Assembly (NCBI RefSeq): GCF_036511935.1
Contig: NZ_AP028878.1
Span: 1,860,001 to 1,924,000 of the forward strand
Direction: 5' to 3'
Length of the DNA: 64,000 nt
From: Marinobacter nanhaiticus D15-8W
GTDB lineage: Bacteria; Pseudomonadota; Gammaproteobacteria; Pseudomonadales; Oleiphilaceae
A program made the position numbers and the translations under genes. The notes under the pieces were generated by a model. The model had not been told where the DNA came from and ran no database searches. It saw only the letters and a program-made list of their open reading frames with translations. Positions within the stretch are counted from its first letter, which is position 1; each line of letters starts with the position of its first letter. Below, piece by piece: positions 42,115 through 51,370 of the stretch.

Positions 42115-42957
42115 ATGACGAACCGTAGTGTAGCCGTGTTGCAAATGGTCAGCGGCCATGACCTCGATCAGAACCTGGCCGATGCCCGTGAATTGCTGGA
42201 AGCCGCGAGCGAAAAAGGCGCCGTGGCGGCCGTGCTTCCCGAAAATTTCGCCGTGCTCAGCACACGTCAGATGCTAGAGCGCGGCCTGGACGAGCGTGCG
42301 CCCGATGGTCCGATCCGGTCGTTCCTGGCCGAACAGGCACGGCGCCTGGGATTGTGGATCGTTGGTGGTTCCGTGCCCATCGCCGCTCGCCCTGATGGTA
42401 CGGCATTGACCGAGCGGGTCCGGGCCAGTTGCCTGGTCTTCAACGATAAGGGCGATCAGGTTGCCCGCTATGACAAGATCCACCTGTTCGACGCCCAAGT
42501 CGAGGATGCGCAGGGGCGTTACCGGGAATCTGATACCTTCGAACCTGGCGAGGACGTAGTTACCGTCGATACGCCGTTCGGACGTCTGGGACTGGCAATC
42601 TGCTATGACCTGCGTTTCCCGGAGCTGTTTCGAATGTTGCGCGAGGAGGGGGCTGAATGGATTACCCTGCCGAGCGCCTTTACCTACCAGACTGGCGCCG
42701 CACACTGGCATCCGTTGGTGCGGGCCAGGGCAATCGAGAACCAGGTATGGATGGTAGCAGCAGGGCAGGGCGGCGAGCATGACTCCAAGCGTCGCACCTA
42801 CGGCCACTCGATGATTGTCGACCCCTGGGGCAGCATGACCGTCGAGGTGAGTGAGGGCATGACCCTGGCCCTGGCCGAACTGGATCAGCAGCGCCTGGCC
42901 ATGACCCGTGAGCGAATGCCGGTATGGTCACACCGTCGATTGGAGCCGCATCGCTGA
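42115..42957 (+). CDS. Carbon-nitrogen hydrolase (Nit1/Nit2-like)
   Basis: Nitrilase-superfamily amidase with the catalytic triad E43 (LPENF), K121 (YDKIHLFD) and C163 (AICYDLRFPE); 280 residues. The set of motifs is closest to Nit1/Nit2, which repair deaminated glutathione, so that substrate is likely but unproven. The ATG at 42115 has GGAG about 8 bases upstream; an adjacent GTG is possible. In Pseudomonas tldD follows this gene; here it does not. Confidence 0.88.
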   Translation: MTNRSVAVLQMVSGHDLDQNLADARELLEAASEKGAVAAVLPENFAVLSTRQMLERGLDERAPDGPIRSFLAEQARRLGLWIVGGSVPIAARPDGTALTERVRASCLVFNDKGDQVARYDKIHLFDAQVEDAQGRYRESDTFEPGEDVVTVDTPFGRLGLAICYDLRFPELFRMLREEGAEWITLPSAFTYQTGAAHWHPLVRARAIENQVWMVAAGQGGEHDSKRRTYGHSMIVDPWGSMTVEVSEGMTLALAELDQQRLAMTRERMPVWSHRRLEPHR

Positions 42958-42986
42958 AAGCGGATCGACGGACCGCCCATGGGACA

Positions 42987-43015
42987 CGGTGCCCGCCCTA
43001 GACAAGCGGGTACCG
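42987..43015. terminator. Stem-loop between convergent nitrilase and darP genes
   Basis: CGGTGCCCGC (42987-42996) pairs with GCGGGTACCG (43006-43015), one mismatch. There is no T-run, so it may be a Rho-assisted end or an mRNA 3' stabiliser. Confidence 0.4.
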
Positions 43016-43017
43016 GT

Positions 43018-43548
43018 TCAGCCCGGGCTTTCCTGCTCGTCGATACACTCGCGCAGGTAGCGGAATAGTTTTTTTGCCTGCCCTGTATTTTTTTCCTTCT
43101 GGGCATCCCGCCGGGCGTTGCGGGCCAGGTTGCGCAGGTGCTGGATGTCCGCATACGGACAGTAGTCGATAAACTCTCCGACAACCGCGTCTCCCTCGTC
43201 CACCAGTCGGTCGCGCCAGCGCTCAGCCAGGTGCTGGCGACGGGTGTGTTCGGCACTGCCGGCATCGTAGCCCTCGATAGCACGGATCAGCTCGTCCAGT
43301 TGATCTTCCTGTCGCATGACCTTGCCGATGTATTGCAGGTGGCGACGGCGAGCCTCGCGCTGGGTGATCCGGCGTGATTCCTCAATGGCTGCCCTCAGCT
43401 TGTCGCTCATGGGCAGGGGCGTGACCTGATCAGGTCGCAGTTCGATCAGCTGTTTGCCGATATCCTGCAACGCATGCATTTCCCGTTTGAGTTGGGATTT
43501 GCTTTTGTAATCCTCGTCGTGGAAATCGTCTTCCTGGTCGGTCGTCAT
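43018..43548 (-). CDS. darP: Ribosome biogenesis factor DarP (YjgA, DUF615)
   Basis: A 176-residue highly charged helical protein of the DUF615 family, which binds late 50S precursors. Family signatures are SKSQLKREMHALQDIGKQL and the PLP.SDKLR.AI..SRRI segment. In most relatives it lies beside tldD or pmbA; neither gene is present here. The upstream region is AT-rich and presumably holds its promoter. Confidence 0.92.
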   Translation of the reverse strand: MTTDQEDDFHDEDYKSKSQLKREMHALQDIGKQLIELRPDQVTPLPMSDKLRAAIEESRRITQREARRRHLQYIGKVMRQEDQLDELIRAIEGYDAGSAEHTRRQHLAERWRDRLVDEGDAVVGEFIDYCPYADIQHLRNLARNARRDAQKEKNTGQAKKLFRYLRECIDEQESPG

Positions 43549-43660
43549 TACTGTTCTCTTTATTTCGGGCGTATTGAATTTAAATTACCGCCCACCGTAA
43601 TAAGTATTTTTAGCGGATTTGCGCGAGCGAGAGGTCATCACTCGAGGAGCTGAAGCCATG

Positions 43661-43762
43661 GGCACCTTCGGCGCCTCAGAAGCTAAAGCGCCTGCTACAT
43701 GCTCGAGTTTGAGGCAAAGTGTAGCCGATGCTTTAGCTTCGGAGCAGCCCCGAGGGGCTGCC
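43661..43762. repeat. Inverted REP pair (BIME-like)
   Basis: Left hairpin GGCACC-TTC-GGCGCC (43661-43675), then GAAGCTAAAGCGCCTGCTACA; right part GTGTAGCCGATGCTTTAGCTTC and hairpin GCAGCCCC-GA-GGGGCTGC (43744-43761). The two cores are inverted copies of each other. It is closely related to 63257-63356 and shares its core with 29371-29628. It lies in the 283-base gap between darP and mgtE. Confidence 0.8.
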
Positions 43763-43831
43763 GGATTGAAGGAAGCTGCTACCGGCTGCAGCTTTCCATT
43801 TTAAAGTACAAATAACCAAATAAGCGTGGTT

Positions 43832-45193
43832 CTAGCCGTATATCAATGTAGCCAGGCCAAGGAAAGCGAGGAAGCCTACCACATCGGTAACCGTGGTCAG
43901 AATAACGCCTCCGGCGAGCGCTGGGTCGATATTGCGGGCTTTCAGGAAAAGGGGCAACAGGGTGCCTACCAGGGCCGCAGCAATCAGATTGATGACCAGA
44001 GCTGCCGCGATGATGAGGCCGATCATCGGATCTCCGAACCAGACTGTAGCGGCAACAGAGACCACCAGGGCCCAGAGGACGCCGTTAAGTGCTCCGGCCA
44101 GAAACTCCCGGTTCAGCAACCAGGCCACATTGGCACCACTGATTTGTCCCACCGCCATGCCCCGGATCACCAGGGTCAGGGTCTGGCTGCCGGCGATACC
44201 ACCCATGCTGGCGACGATAGGCATCAGTACCGCCAGCGCGACCACCTTGGAAATGGTGCCTTCGAACAGGCCAATCACTGATGAGGCGATGAATGCGGTA
44301 ATCAGGTTGATGCCCAGCCAGATGGCGCGGCGCTTGGTGGTTTTCATAACCGGCGCGAAGGTATCTTCGTCTTCGTCCAGACCCGCCATACTCATCAGCG
44401 AGTGGTCGGCGTCTTCGCGGATAACGTCGACCACGTCATCGATTGTAATACGCCCCAGTAGTTTGCCTTTCTCGCTCACCACCGGAGCGGAAATCAGATC
44501 GTAGCGTTCGAACAGCGTGGCAACCTGGGTATCTGACATGGTAACGGGAATGGGCTCGATATCGGTATCCATCACCTCCCGTACCGTTGCACTGGGACTG
44601 GATACCAGCATCTTGGTGATGGGCATGACACCGATGTATTCATCGCGGCGGTTGACCACGATCAGACTGTCGGTCATCGGCGGTAGCGACCGATGACGGC
44701 GTAGGTAACGCAGGACAACGTCGATGCTGAGGTCCGGACGTACCGTGATGGTGTCGGTGTTCATCAGGCCGCCGGCGGTGTCTTCCGGGTAAGAGAGTAC
44801 TTCCTCTACCCGCTGTCGGTCCTGATCGTCCATGGTGTCGAGGACTTCCTGGATGACGGTGTCCGGCAGCTGCTGCAGCAGGTCGGCCAGGTCATCCGAT
44901 TCGAAGTCCTCGATGATGGTAGCCAGTTCCTGGGCGTTCAGCTTGCTCAGGAAGTAGCTTCGGATATCGTCGCTCAGGTACTGGAGGACTTCCCCCTCCA
45001 GACTCTTGTCCACCAGGTTCCACAGCAGGGCGCGCTGGCGTGGCGGAGACGATTCTAAAAGATGGGCGATATCACTCGGACTCAGGCCGCCATTGAGAAT
45101 CCTGGCGACCTGCTGCAGGGCGCCGCTATCCAGCGCTTCTCCAAGCGTACGGAGGCGCTGCCGGGCCTGGCTGTTTTCGAGTGCATCGGACAT
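43832..45193 (-). CDS. mgtE: Magnesium transporter MgtE
   Basis: Mg2+ channel of 453 residues. It has the N-terminal MgtE_N superhelix (residues about 25-130, DLADLLQQLPD), two CBS domains (about 130-255) that sense Mg2+, and five C-terminal membrane helices with AGSQTLTLVIRGMAVGQI. It is not usually between darP and npr in other genomes, so it may have been inserted where pmbA normally stands; its codon use looks like its neighbours'. Confidence 0.94.
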   Translation of the reverse strand: MSDALENSQARQRLRTLGEALDSGALQQVARILNGGLSPSDIAHLLESSPPRQRALLWNLVDKSLEGEVLQYLSDDIRSYFLSKLNAQELATIIEDFESDDLADLLQQLPDTVIQEVLDTMDDQDRQRVEEVLSYPEDTAGGLMNTDTITVRPDLSIDVVLRYLRRHRSLPPMTDSLIVVNRRDEYIGVMPITKMLVSSPSATVREVMDTDIEPIPVTMSDTQVATLFERYDLISAPVVSEKGKLLGRITIDDVVDVIREDADHSLMSMAGLDEDEDTFAPVMKTTKRRAIWLGINLITAFIASSVIGLFEGTISKVVALAVLMPIVASMGGIAGSQTLTLVIRGMAVGQISGANVAWLLNREFLAGALNGVLWALVVSVAATVWFGDPMIGLIIAAALVINLIAAALVGTLLPLFLKARNIDPALAGGVILTTVTDVVGFLAFLGLATLIYG

Positions 45194-45279
45194 GAATCAC
45201 CCACGAAATCGGGATAACGGCGGTGGGGATGGGAGCAAATAACTGGCTCCCCGGGGGTTACCGCTCAAGAAACTGATTT

Positions 45280-45285
45280 ATTATA
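45280..45285 (-). promoter_or_regulatory. -10 element of the mgtE promoter
   Basis: The minus strand reads TATAAT, 86 bases before the mgtE start, with no strong -35. The leader between them contains a CCCC/GGGG-rich hairpin. I found no evidence of a riboswitch. Confidence 0.45.
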
Positions 45286-45358
45286 GCGGACTTACGTTGC
45301 AGACGTGAGAAATCAGTGTAGGTGAATTCCACCGACAGCCGCTGGGCTCCCTGGCCTG

Positions 45359-45628
45359 TCACCCGCCTTCGCCAAAATAGTCGTTGATCAGGTTTACGAG
45401 CGCATCCCTGGCCTGGTTCTCATCCGACCCATCAATTACCAGTTCGATCTGGGTTCCGCAACTTGCGGCCAGCATCATGACGGACATGATGCTCTTGCCA
45501 TCCACTTCGCGGCCTTCTTTCGCAACCAGTACGCGACTTTCGAATTCCGATGCGGTGCTGACCAGCTTGGCCGCTGCCCTGGCGTGGAGGCCGAGTTTGT
45601 TGATGATAGTGATGGGCTCACGGATCAT
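45359..45628 (-). CDS. npr: Phosphocarrier protein NPr
   Basis: HPr-like protein of the nitrogen PTS, which passes phosphate from EI-Ntr to PtsN; 89 residues. The phosphorylated histidine is H15 in NKLGLHARAA. ATG at 45628 overlaps the rapZ stop by four bases and has AGGA 6 bases upstream. Last gene of the rpoN-hpf-ptsN-rapZ-npr run. Confidence 0.95.
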   Translation of the reverse strand: MIREPITIINKLGLHARAAAKLVSTASEFESRVLVAKEGREVDGKSIMSVMMLAASCGTQIELVIDGSDENQARDALVNLINDYFGEGG

Positions 45629-46515
45629 GTGGCGTCCTGAGCGGGCTTGGTTTGCAGGTGAGGAAGCTCGGTGTGACGAACCTGGACATTGCTGTAGTGA
45701 CTTTCGAAGTAACTGCCGAGCTGTTCGCACATATAGACCGAGCGATGCTGGCCGCCGGTGCAGCCGATCGAGATGGTCATGTAGCTGCGGTTGCTTTCGC
45801 GGAAAGCGGGTAGCCAGGATTCGAGGAAGCGCTTGATATCATCCAGCATATGCTGTGTCGCCGGCTGCTGCTCAAGGAATGCCTTGACCTCGGGATCCAC
45901 GCCGGTGAACCTGCGCAGGTTGGGGTCCCAGTAGGGGTTGGGGAGGCAGCGCACATCGAATACATAATCCGAATCTACTGGCACGCCGTGCTTGAAGCCG
46001 AAGGATTGGAACAGCAGCGCCAGTTCCTGTTCCCTTCGGCCGACAATCCGCTGCTTGACCATGTCTCGCAGCTCGTACATCGAGAGTTCGGTGGTGTCGA
46101 TGTAGAGGTCGGCGAGGCGGGCCAGGGGCTCCAATAAACGTTTCTCGCCGGTGATCGCTTCACGTAGCGACGTACGATCATCGCTCAGCGGGTGTTTACG
46201 TCGGGTTGCATGGAAACGTTGTAACAACGCCTGGTCAGTCGCGTCGAGGAAGATGATCTCAACCTTGAGCTTGGCGTTCTGCAGACGTTCGTGCATGGAT
46301 TCGAAGTTGGCAATCTCGCCTGCCAGGTTGCGGGCATCGATGCTCACCGCAATATTGCGCAACTTGCGTGGCGAGGCCTGGCTGGCTTCCTCGGTTAGCG
46401 GGAACAGCAGGCCAATGGGCAGGTTGTCGATGCAGTAGAAACCCAGGTCTTCCAGCACGTGGAGGGCCGTGCTCTTTCCGGAGCCTGAGCGACCGCTAAC
46501 GATGATCAGTTTCAT
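45625..46515 (-). CDS. rapZ: RNase adapter protein RapZ
   Basis: Nucleotide-binding protein (296 residues) with P-loop GRSGSGKST (8-16) and the C-terminal GCTGGQHRSVYMCE motif. In E. coli RapZ delivers the sRNA GlmZ to RNase E and so sets GlmS levels; outside the enterics the sRNA targets are uncertain. It is 57 bases after ptsN and coupled to npr. Confidence 0.95.
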   Translation of the reverse strand: MKLIIVSGRSGSGKSTALHVLEDLGFYCIDNLPIGLLFPLTEEASQASPRKLRNIAVSIDARNLAGEIANFESMHERLQNAKLKVEIIFLDATDQALLQRFHATRRKHPLSDDRTSLREAITGEKRLLEPLARLADLYIDTTELSMYELRDMVKQRIVGRREQELALLFQSFGFKHGVPVDSDYVFDVRCLPNPYWDPNLRRFTGVDPEVKAFLEQQPATQHMLDDIKRFLESWLPAFRESNRSYMTISIGCTGGQHRSVYMCEQLGSYFESHYSNVQVRHTELPHLQTKPAQDAT

Positions 46516-46572
46516 GGTGAGCCTTAATGCCCTGTCCGGATCCGGCGTCGCGACCGCCGCCTGTTTTACCGT

Positions 46573-47040
46573 TTAGTCCGACTGCGTCATGGCCTCATAG
46601 AGCTGGGTCGCGTTCTCGCACCGACGCAATCGCTCGCAGAAAGCGCGTTCATTGAATTTCTCGGCCAGCTGACTGAGCAGCTCAAGGTGCTCGCTCGTCG
46701 CCTCCTTGGGTACGATCAGCACGAAGAGCAGATCAACCGGTTGGTTGTCGATAGCGTCGAAGGCAACGCCTTCCTCAAGCGTCAACAGGGCGCCAATGAC
46801 CTGGGTGCAGCCTTCGAGGCGACAGTGAGGGATAGCGATGCCTTGGCCAATACCGGTGCTGCCCAAGCGCTCGCGGGAAACCAGGTTGTTGAAGATCTGG
46901 GTTTCCTCGAGCTCTGGGTAGCGCCGAGCAATGTGCTCGGCGATCAGCTCCAGGATGCGCTTCTTGCTGGTGCCCGAGACACCGCAAAGGGTGAGCTCGG
47001 GTACCAGGATGGACTGGATGGTTAAAGGTGTTTCCGTCAT
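46573..47040 (-). CDS. ptsN: PTS IIA-like nitrogen regulatory protein PtsN
   Basis: EIIA-Ntr, the terminal phosphate acceptor of the nitrogen PTS, which links nitrogen, potassium and envelope control. The phosphorylated His is H72 in IAIPHCRL; 155 residues. Conserved place between hpf and rapZ downstream of rpoN. Confidence 0.95.
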   Translation of the reverse strand: MTETPLTIQSILVPELTLCGVSGTSKKRILELIAEHIARRYPELEETQIFNNLVSRERLGSTGIGQGIAIPHCRLEGCTQVIGALLTLEEGVAFDAIDNQPVDLLFVLIVPKEATSEHLELLSQLAEKFNERAFCERLRRCENATQLYEAMTQSD

Positions 47041-47069
47041 GGATGGAATGCTTTTCCTTGATGAAACGG

Positions 47070-47378
47070 CTAGCGACTGGCCGCGCCGTGCATTCGATCG
47101 ACCGTCTTCTCCTTGTGCTTCAGGATCTGCCGATCAAGCTTGTCTACAAGCGAATCAATCGCTGCATACATATCTTCGTCTTGAGCCTTTGCGTGAACCT
47201 CGCCGCCGACGACGTGGAGGGTGGCTTCGGCGGTATGGCGGAGCTTCACCACGGACAGGGTCACCTGACAGTTACTGATATGGTCGAAATGGCGTTCGAG
47301 TTTCTCGAACTTTTCTGACACATAGTCCTTCAGGGAGGGAGTCAATTCGACATGGTGACCTGACATATTGAGTTGCAT
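47070..47378 (-). CDS. hpf: Ribosome hibernation promoting factor (short form)
   Basis: A 102-residue short HPF, which binds the 30S decoding site and favours 100S dimers together with RMF in gammaproteobacteria. It starts MQLNMSGHHVELT and carries VSEKFEKLERHFD. It is 123 bases after rpoN. Confidence 0.94.
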   Translation of the reverse strand: MQLNMSGHHVELTPSLKDYVSEKFEKLERHFDHISNCQVTLSVVKLRHTAEATLHVVGGEVHAKAQDEDMYAAIDSLVDKLDRQILKHKEKTVDRMHGAASR

Positions 47379-47501
47379 AGGCTTCTCCTACTTGTCGACA
47401 TGCCCGGAGGCCCGGAAGGTCTCCGGTGTTGAGCCCGTCGCGGACGGCGGACGCCAGAAATAATGCCCTCGCAGCCGCTCACTCATTGGAGCAGCAGTCC
47501 C

Positions 47502-49028
47502 TCATACCAGTCGTTTGCGTTCGTTGGACGGTGGAATGTGCATCGCTTCGCGATACTTCGCTACCGTCCTTCGGGCGACGTTGATGCCCTGATCGCCGAG
47601 CAAAGCGGCAATCTTGCTGTCGCTAAGCGGCTTCTTTGGTGTTTCTGCCGCTACCAGTTTCTTGATCATGGCACGGATTGCAGTGGACGAACACTCCCCG
47701 CCTTCGTTGGTACTGACATGACTCGAGAAGAAATATTTGAGCTCGAAAATGCCCCGTGGTGTGTGCATGTACTTCTGGGTCGTTACCCGGGATATCGTCG
47801 ATTCGTGCATGCTCACCGCCTGGGCTATATCCGACAGGATCAGCGGCTTCATTGCTTCCTCGCCGTGATCCAGGAAGCCCTGCTGATGCTCGACGATACG
47901 GGTCGCTACCTTTAGCAGGGTTTCGTTGCGGCTCTGCAGACTCTTGATGAACCACTTGGCTTCCTGAAGCTGGTCGCGCAGGTAGGTGTTCTCTGCACTG
48001 TTGTCTGCCCGGCGGATCAGCGCCGCATAGCCGGCGTTAACCCGAATACGGGGCGCAATTTCCGGATTCAGTTCGACGCGCCAACGCCCCTTGGATTTGC
48101 TGACGACCACGTCCGGGACCACATAGTCGGGCTCGGCTTGGTCGAGGATGTCGCCCGGACGCGGATCCAGGGTCTGAATCAGCGCCAGAACCGCCTTCAG
48201 CTGTTCTTCGGTCAACCGGCTGCGACGCAGGAGTTGGGCGTAATCGCGGTTGCCCAGCAAGTTGATGTAATGACTTACTACCAGGCGGGCCTGGGGCAGC
48301 CAGGGCGTTTCTGCTGGGAACTGGTTGAGCTGGATCAGCAGGCATTCCTGCAGGTCCCGGGCAAAAACGCCGGGCGGGTCGAAGTGCTGCAGTCGGCGTA
48401 GCACCGCTTCAACCTCGTCCATTTCCAGCGGGTCCTCGTCGGTCTCGTCCAGCAGGCCGGTGTGGATGTCCTCAAGACTGGTGACCAGATAACCGCGCGT
48501 ATCGACGGAATCCAGCAATGCATGCGCAATTGCCCGATCGCGATCGCTCATGGGTGTCAGGTTCAATTGCCAGAGTAGGTGGTCCTGCAGGGTTTCCGTC
48601 GGGGAATTACGCGACTCGAAGTCAGTGTCGTCTTCGTCGTCACCGCGGGACGCTGACGCTGGTGCAGACTGGTAGATATCGTCCCAGGCGGTATCGACCG
48701 GCAGATCGTCCGGGATGTCCTGCTCATTGTCGGCTGACCAGTCCTGATCGTCGCCGGATTCGTCCCAGTTACCGTCTTCCTGTTGCGAACGGGTGTCGTC
48801 CTGATCCTTTACTTCGGTGCCGTCGGCGTTGCTCTCGGAATCAGTCGAGTTGTCCGAGCCTTCTTCTTCCTCGGAGTTCTCGAGCATGGGGTTGGATTCA
48901 AGAGCCTGCTGGATCTCCTGTTGTAGATCCAGCGTCGACAGCTGCAGGAGGCGAATGGCCTGCTGCAATTGTGGTGTCATGGTGAGCTGCTGACCCAGCT
49001 TAAGCTGGAGCGAAGCTTTCATTACCAT
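47502..49028 (-). CDS. rpoN: RNA polymerase sigma-54 factor
   Basis: Sigma factor for enhancer-dependent promoters (nitrogen, flagella, alginate-type functions). Region I is Q/L-rich ([23 protein letters not shown]), region II is strongly acidic (about 50-125, [12 protein letters not shown]), and the RpoN box [10 protein letters not shown] is at 485-494 near the C-terminus; 508 residues. The start at 49028 has GGGA 8 bases upstream; an ATG two codons later is possible. Confidence 0.97.
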   Translation of the reverse strand: MVMKASLQLKLGQQLTMTPQLQQAIRLLQLSTLDLQQEIQQALESNPMLENSEEEEGSDNSTDSESNADGTEVKDQDDTRSQQEDGNWDESGDDQDWSADNEQDIPDDLPVDTAWDDIYQSAPASASRGDDEDDTDFESRNSPTETLQDHLLWQLNLTPMSDRDRAIAHALLDSVDTRGYLVTSLEDIHTGLLDETDEDPLEMDEVEAVLRRLQHFDPPGVFARDLQECLLIQLNQFPAETPWLPQARLVVSHYINLLGNRDYAQLLRRSRLTEEQLKAVLALIQTLDPRPGDILDQAEPDYVVPDVVVSKSKGRWRVELNPEIAPRIRVNAGYAALIRRADNSAENTYLRDQLQEAKWFIKSLQSRNETLLKVATRIVEHQQGFLDHGEEAMKPLILSDIAQAVSMHESTISRVTTQKYMHTPRGIFELKYFFSSHVSTNEGGECSSTAIRAMIKKLVAAETPKKPLSDSKIAALLGDQGINVARRTVAKYREAMHIPPSNERKRLV

Positions 49029-49525
49029 TGAATTAGTCCCGTCACCCTTTGGAGCTTTTCAGAGGCTCCGCGCTATCGGCGGTTAATTTTTTGCCGAACC
49101 AAGCCGCGCCCTCAATTATTAGGCATTGCATAGGGCATTGATATGGTTGCTGCAAAGTAGCGACCCGGTTCTACAAGCAAATTCTTTGCCGAAGTTTACT
49201 GCCATGGGTGTGCAGATGACAACGTTATGGCCGCCGGTGTTTGAGCCCGTGCCCGGGCGACCATGCTTTGAGTGTAGCGTTTTCACAGGAATATGCGCCA
49301 GTCCGGCTGTTTGCAGGATCAGGCAATTCGCGGCGCCGTCAATTCGCAACTCGACCTGTGAGCGCTTTTTTCTTTTCAGCCCCTCTTTCATCAGAACTTC
49401 TTTGTCAGAGGCTGATTTTTCAAGGACTGCGTTTTCAAATACTGGGCTTTTCAGCGCTACGTTCTTTTTCAATATCGCTGTTTGCATCAATCCAGTCGGT
49501 GTTACCAGTAATCCCAAAACGAATC
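49029..49525. other. Long AT-rich gap between lptB and rpoN
   Basis: 497 bases, in an operon where other gaps are mostly short. About 49350-49500 is rich in poly-A/poly-T tracts (for example cttttttcttttc near 49368). It is a plausible place for the separate rpoN promoter. Besides the weak ORF at 49119-49487 I see no known element. Confidence 0.5.
49119..49487 (-). CDS. Hypothetical ORF in the lptB-rpoN gap
   Basis: A 122-codon frame on the coding strand of the operon, between lptB and rpoN. It resembles no family I know. The first 40 residues are Lys/Glu-rich (AILKKNVALKSPVFENAVLEKS); the rest is uncharged and Cys-containing. Codon choice (many AAA, plus ATA, AGA, TCA) and the AT-rich DNA differ from its neighbours. 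The ribosome site is poor. It may be a recently gained gene, or just an open frame in a long leader of rpoN. Confidence 0.25.
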   Translation of the reverse strand: MQTAILKKNVALKSPVFENAVLEKSASDKEVLMKEGLKRKKRSQVELRIDGAANCLILQTAGLAHIPVKTLHSKHGRPGTGSNTGGHNVVICTPMAVNFGKEFACRTGSLLCSNHINALCNA

Positions 49526-50251
49526 TTATAAGCGAAATTCGTTCCCCAGGTAGACTTCCTTCACCTGCTGGTTGGCCAGGATATCGTCCGCATGTCCGGA
49601 GGCAATGATGTGCCCGCCACTGACGATATAGGCATTTTCGCAGATATCGAGGGTCTCACGCACGTTATGATCTGTAATCAGGACGCCGATGCCTTTGTCC
49701 CGCAAATGGCGAATGATCTGCTTGATGTCGCTGACAGAAATCGGATCCACCCCGGCGAAGGGTTCATCCAGCAGGATAAAGGCCGGCTCCATGGCCAATG
49801 CCCGGGCTATCTCCACCCGCCTTCGCTCTCCCCCCGAAAGGGCCATCCCGAGGCTGTCACGAATATGGGTAATGTGAAACTCTTCCAGCAGGTTTTTCAG
49901 GCGGCTCTCACGATCAGCACGGGACAGACCCTTGCGTGTTTCCAGGATCGCCATGATGTTGTCGCGCACGCTGAGCTTGCGGAAAACGGATGCTTCCTGT
50001 GGCAGGTAACCGATTCCCGCGCGGGCGCGGCCATGCATCGGCAGAGGGGTGATGTCGCGATCGTCTATTGTGACCCGACCGCGGTCGGCCGGCACCAGGC
50101 CCACGATCATGTAGAAGCAGGTGGTTTTACCCGCACCGTTGGGGCCAAGGAGTCCAACGATTTCACCGCTTCGGATTTCCAGGGAAACATCCTTGACGAC
50201 GTTCACCTGCTTATAGCTCTTCGCCAGGTTGCTCGCGCAGAGGATGGCCAT
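49526..50251 (-). CDS. lptB: LPS export ATPase LptB
   Basis: ABC ATPase that drives LPS extraction through LptFG. Walker A GPNGAGKT (36-43), signature LSGGERRR, Walker [14 protein letters not shown]; 241 residues. It overlaps lptA by one base. The lptCAB-rpoN order is conserved. Confidence 0.97.
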   Translation of the reverse strand: MAILCASNLAKSYKQVNVVKDVSLEIRSGEIVGLLGPNGAGKTTCFYMIVGLVPADRGRVTIDDRDITPLPMHGRARAGIGYLPQEASVFRKLSVRDNIMAILETRKGLSRADRESRLKNLLEEFHITHIRDSLGMALSGGERRRVEIARALAMEPAFILLDEPFAGVDPISVSDIKQIIRHLRDKGIGVLITDHNVRETLDICENAYIVSGGHIIASGHADDILANQQVKEVYLGNEFRL

Positions 50252-50799
50252 CAGTTGGCTCCGTCCTGGTTGCTTTCACTCTGACGGGGTTGAATGACCA
50301 TTTCCACCCGTCCGTCCGAGTCAGCGTCACGGCCGCCTTCGGCCACTACGACGCGACTGGCCGTATTATATTCGATGTGATCGCCTTTGAAGACGTTGCC
50401 TTCCTGGCGAATGACCGCCTGCTTCTCGAAGGTGATGCGGTTCTCACCCGCGGCATAGATGATCGTCAGGGCTTCTGCATCGGTCTTCGGGGTTTCGCCC
50501 TGGCGTGGCTGGGTATAGTGGGCCGGTTGTCCGAACGCTTCGATGCGATCGAGTACACCTTCGGTGCGATACAAAACCACCCGGTCGGCGGTCAGTTCCG
50601 TAGCATCCTGCCGTACGACCACGTCGCCGGTGTAGACCGCCGTACCCTCAGCGTCATCCAGGCGGGCGCTATCGGCGCTCACCTTGATCGGGTTGTCCGA
50701 GTCCAGGTCGAAGGCCGTCACGTGACTGCCCACCATGACTAGAGCGACGCCGAGGAGTCCTTGGAGTATGCGGGCTTTACCGGTTTGAGGGCGTGTCAT
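50251..50799 (-). CDS. lptA: LPS transport periplasmic protein LptA
   Basis: Periplasmic bridge protein for LPS. It has a signal peptide (cleavage likely after SHVTA), then the OstA beta-jellyroll ([27 protein letters not shown]); 182 residues. Its start lies 23 bases inside lptC. Confidence 0.94.
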   Translation of the reverse strand: MTRPQTGKARILQGLLGVALVMVGSHVTAFDLDSDNPIKVSADSARLDDAEGTAVYTGDVVVRQDATELTADRVVLYRTEGVLDRIEAFGQPAHYTQPRQGETPKTDAEALTIIYAAGENRITFEKQAVIRQEGNVFKGDHIEYNTASRVVVAEGGRDADSDGRVEMVIQPRQSESNQDGAN

Positions 50800-51367
50800 A
50801 CTGTCCTTCCACCTGTGATTTGAGTTCCACGATTCGTTCGTCGATCCAGGCCTGCATACCCGTTGCCCGGGTGATGCCGCGGGGTTCGGTCAGGACTACC
50901 GGGGCGTCAGTGTGCACAATGCGCTCGTCGTTATCCAGCGTGAGATGCTCAGTTTCCAGTTGGCCCTCCTGACCGGAGGGGAGGAGGCGGGTAATGACCA
51001 CGTTGCCACTGAGTCTGATGATATCCCTGTCCAGCTGGTAGCGGCCCTCGTTTGCCCTGACGGTCCAGGGGGTACCGGTGCTGACGTCGATAAGGCGGCC
51101 CCTGGGCTCGTTCATGTGGGCCAGGTTCTGGTCATCGAACTGCTCGATGCGAGGGCTGCTGATAATGGTCGAGACCTCGCCCGATTCGGCAAACGACCGG
51201 TACTCGCCATTAACGACGAAGCTGTCGGGTTCCTGGGGTCCGCGGAGCTGGGCCGCCGGATCGACGTCGCTTTTCTCGTCGCTCTGCCACAACAGTCCGA
51301 TCAGCACCGCCGAAAGGGCAGCGATGCCCAGGTAGCGCAGTCGGAGGAGGTTGAGGCGGCTCAGCAT
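50777..51367 (-). CDS. lptC: LPS export protein LptC
   Basis: Bitopic inner-membrane protein that takes LPS from LptFG to LptA. A transmembrane helix (LRYLGIAALSAVLIGLLW) is near the N-terminus, then a jellyroll domain; 196 residues. It is 3 bases after kdsC and overlaps lptA. Confidence 0.92.
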   Translation of the reverse strand: MLSRLNLLRLRYLGIAALSAVLIGLLWQSDEKSDVDPAAQLRGPQEPDSFVVNGEYRSFAESGEVSTIISSPRIEQFDDQNLAHMNEPRGRLIDVSTGTPWTVRANEGRYQLDRDIIRLSGNVVITRLLPSGQEGQLETEHLTLDNDERIVHTDAPVVLTEPRGITRATGMQAWIDERIVELKSQVEGQYDTPSNR

Positions 51368-51370
51368 GGC

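Noticed and set aside
45194..45358. Mg2+ riboswitch upstream of mgtE
   Set aside because: The leader is only about 80 bases and shows one GC hairpin; nothing resembles an M-box or ykoK-type structure.
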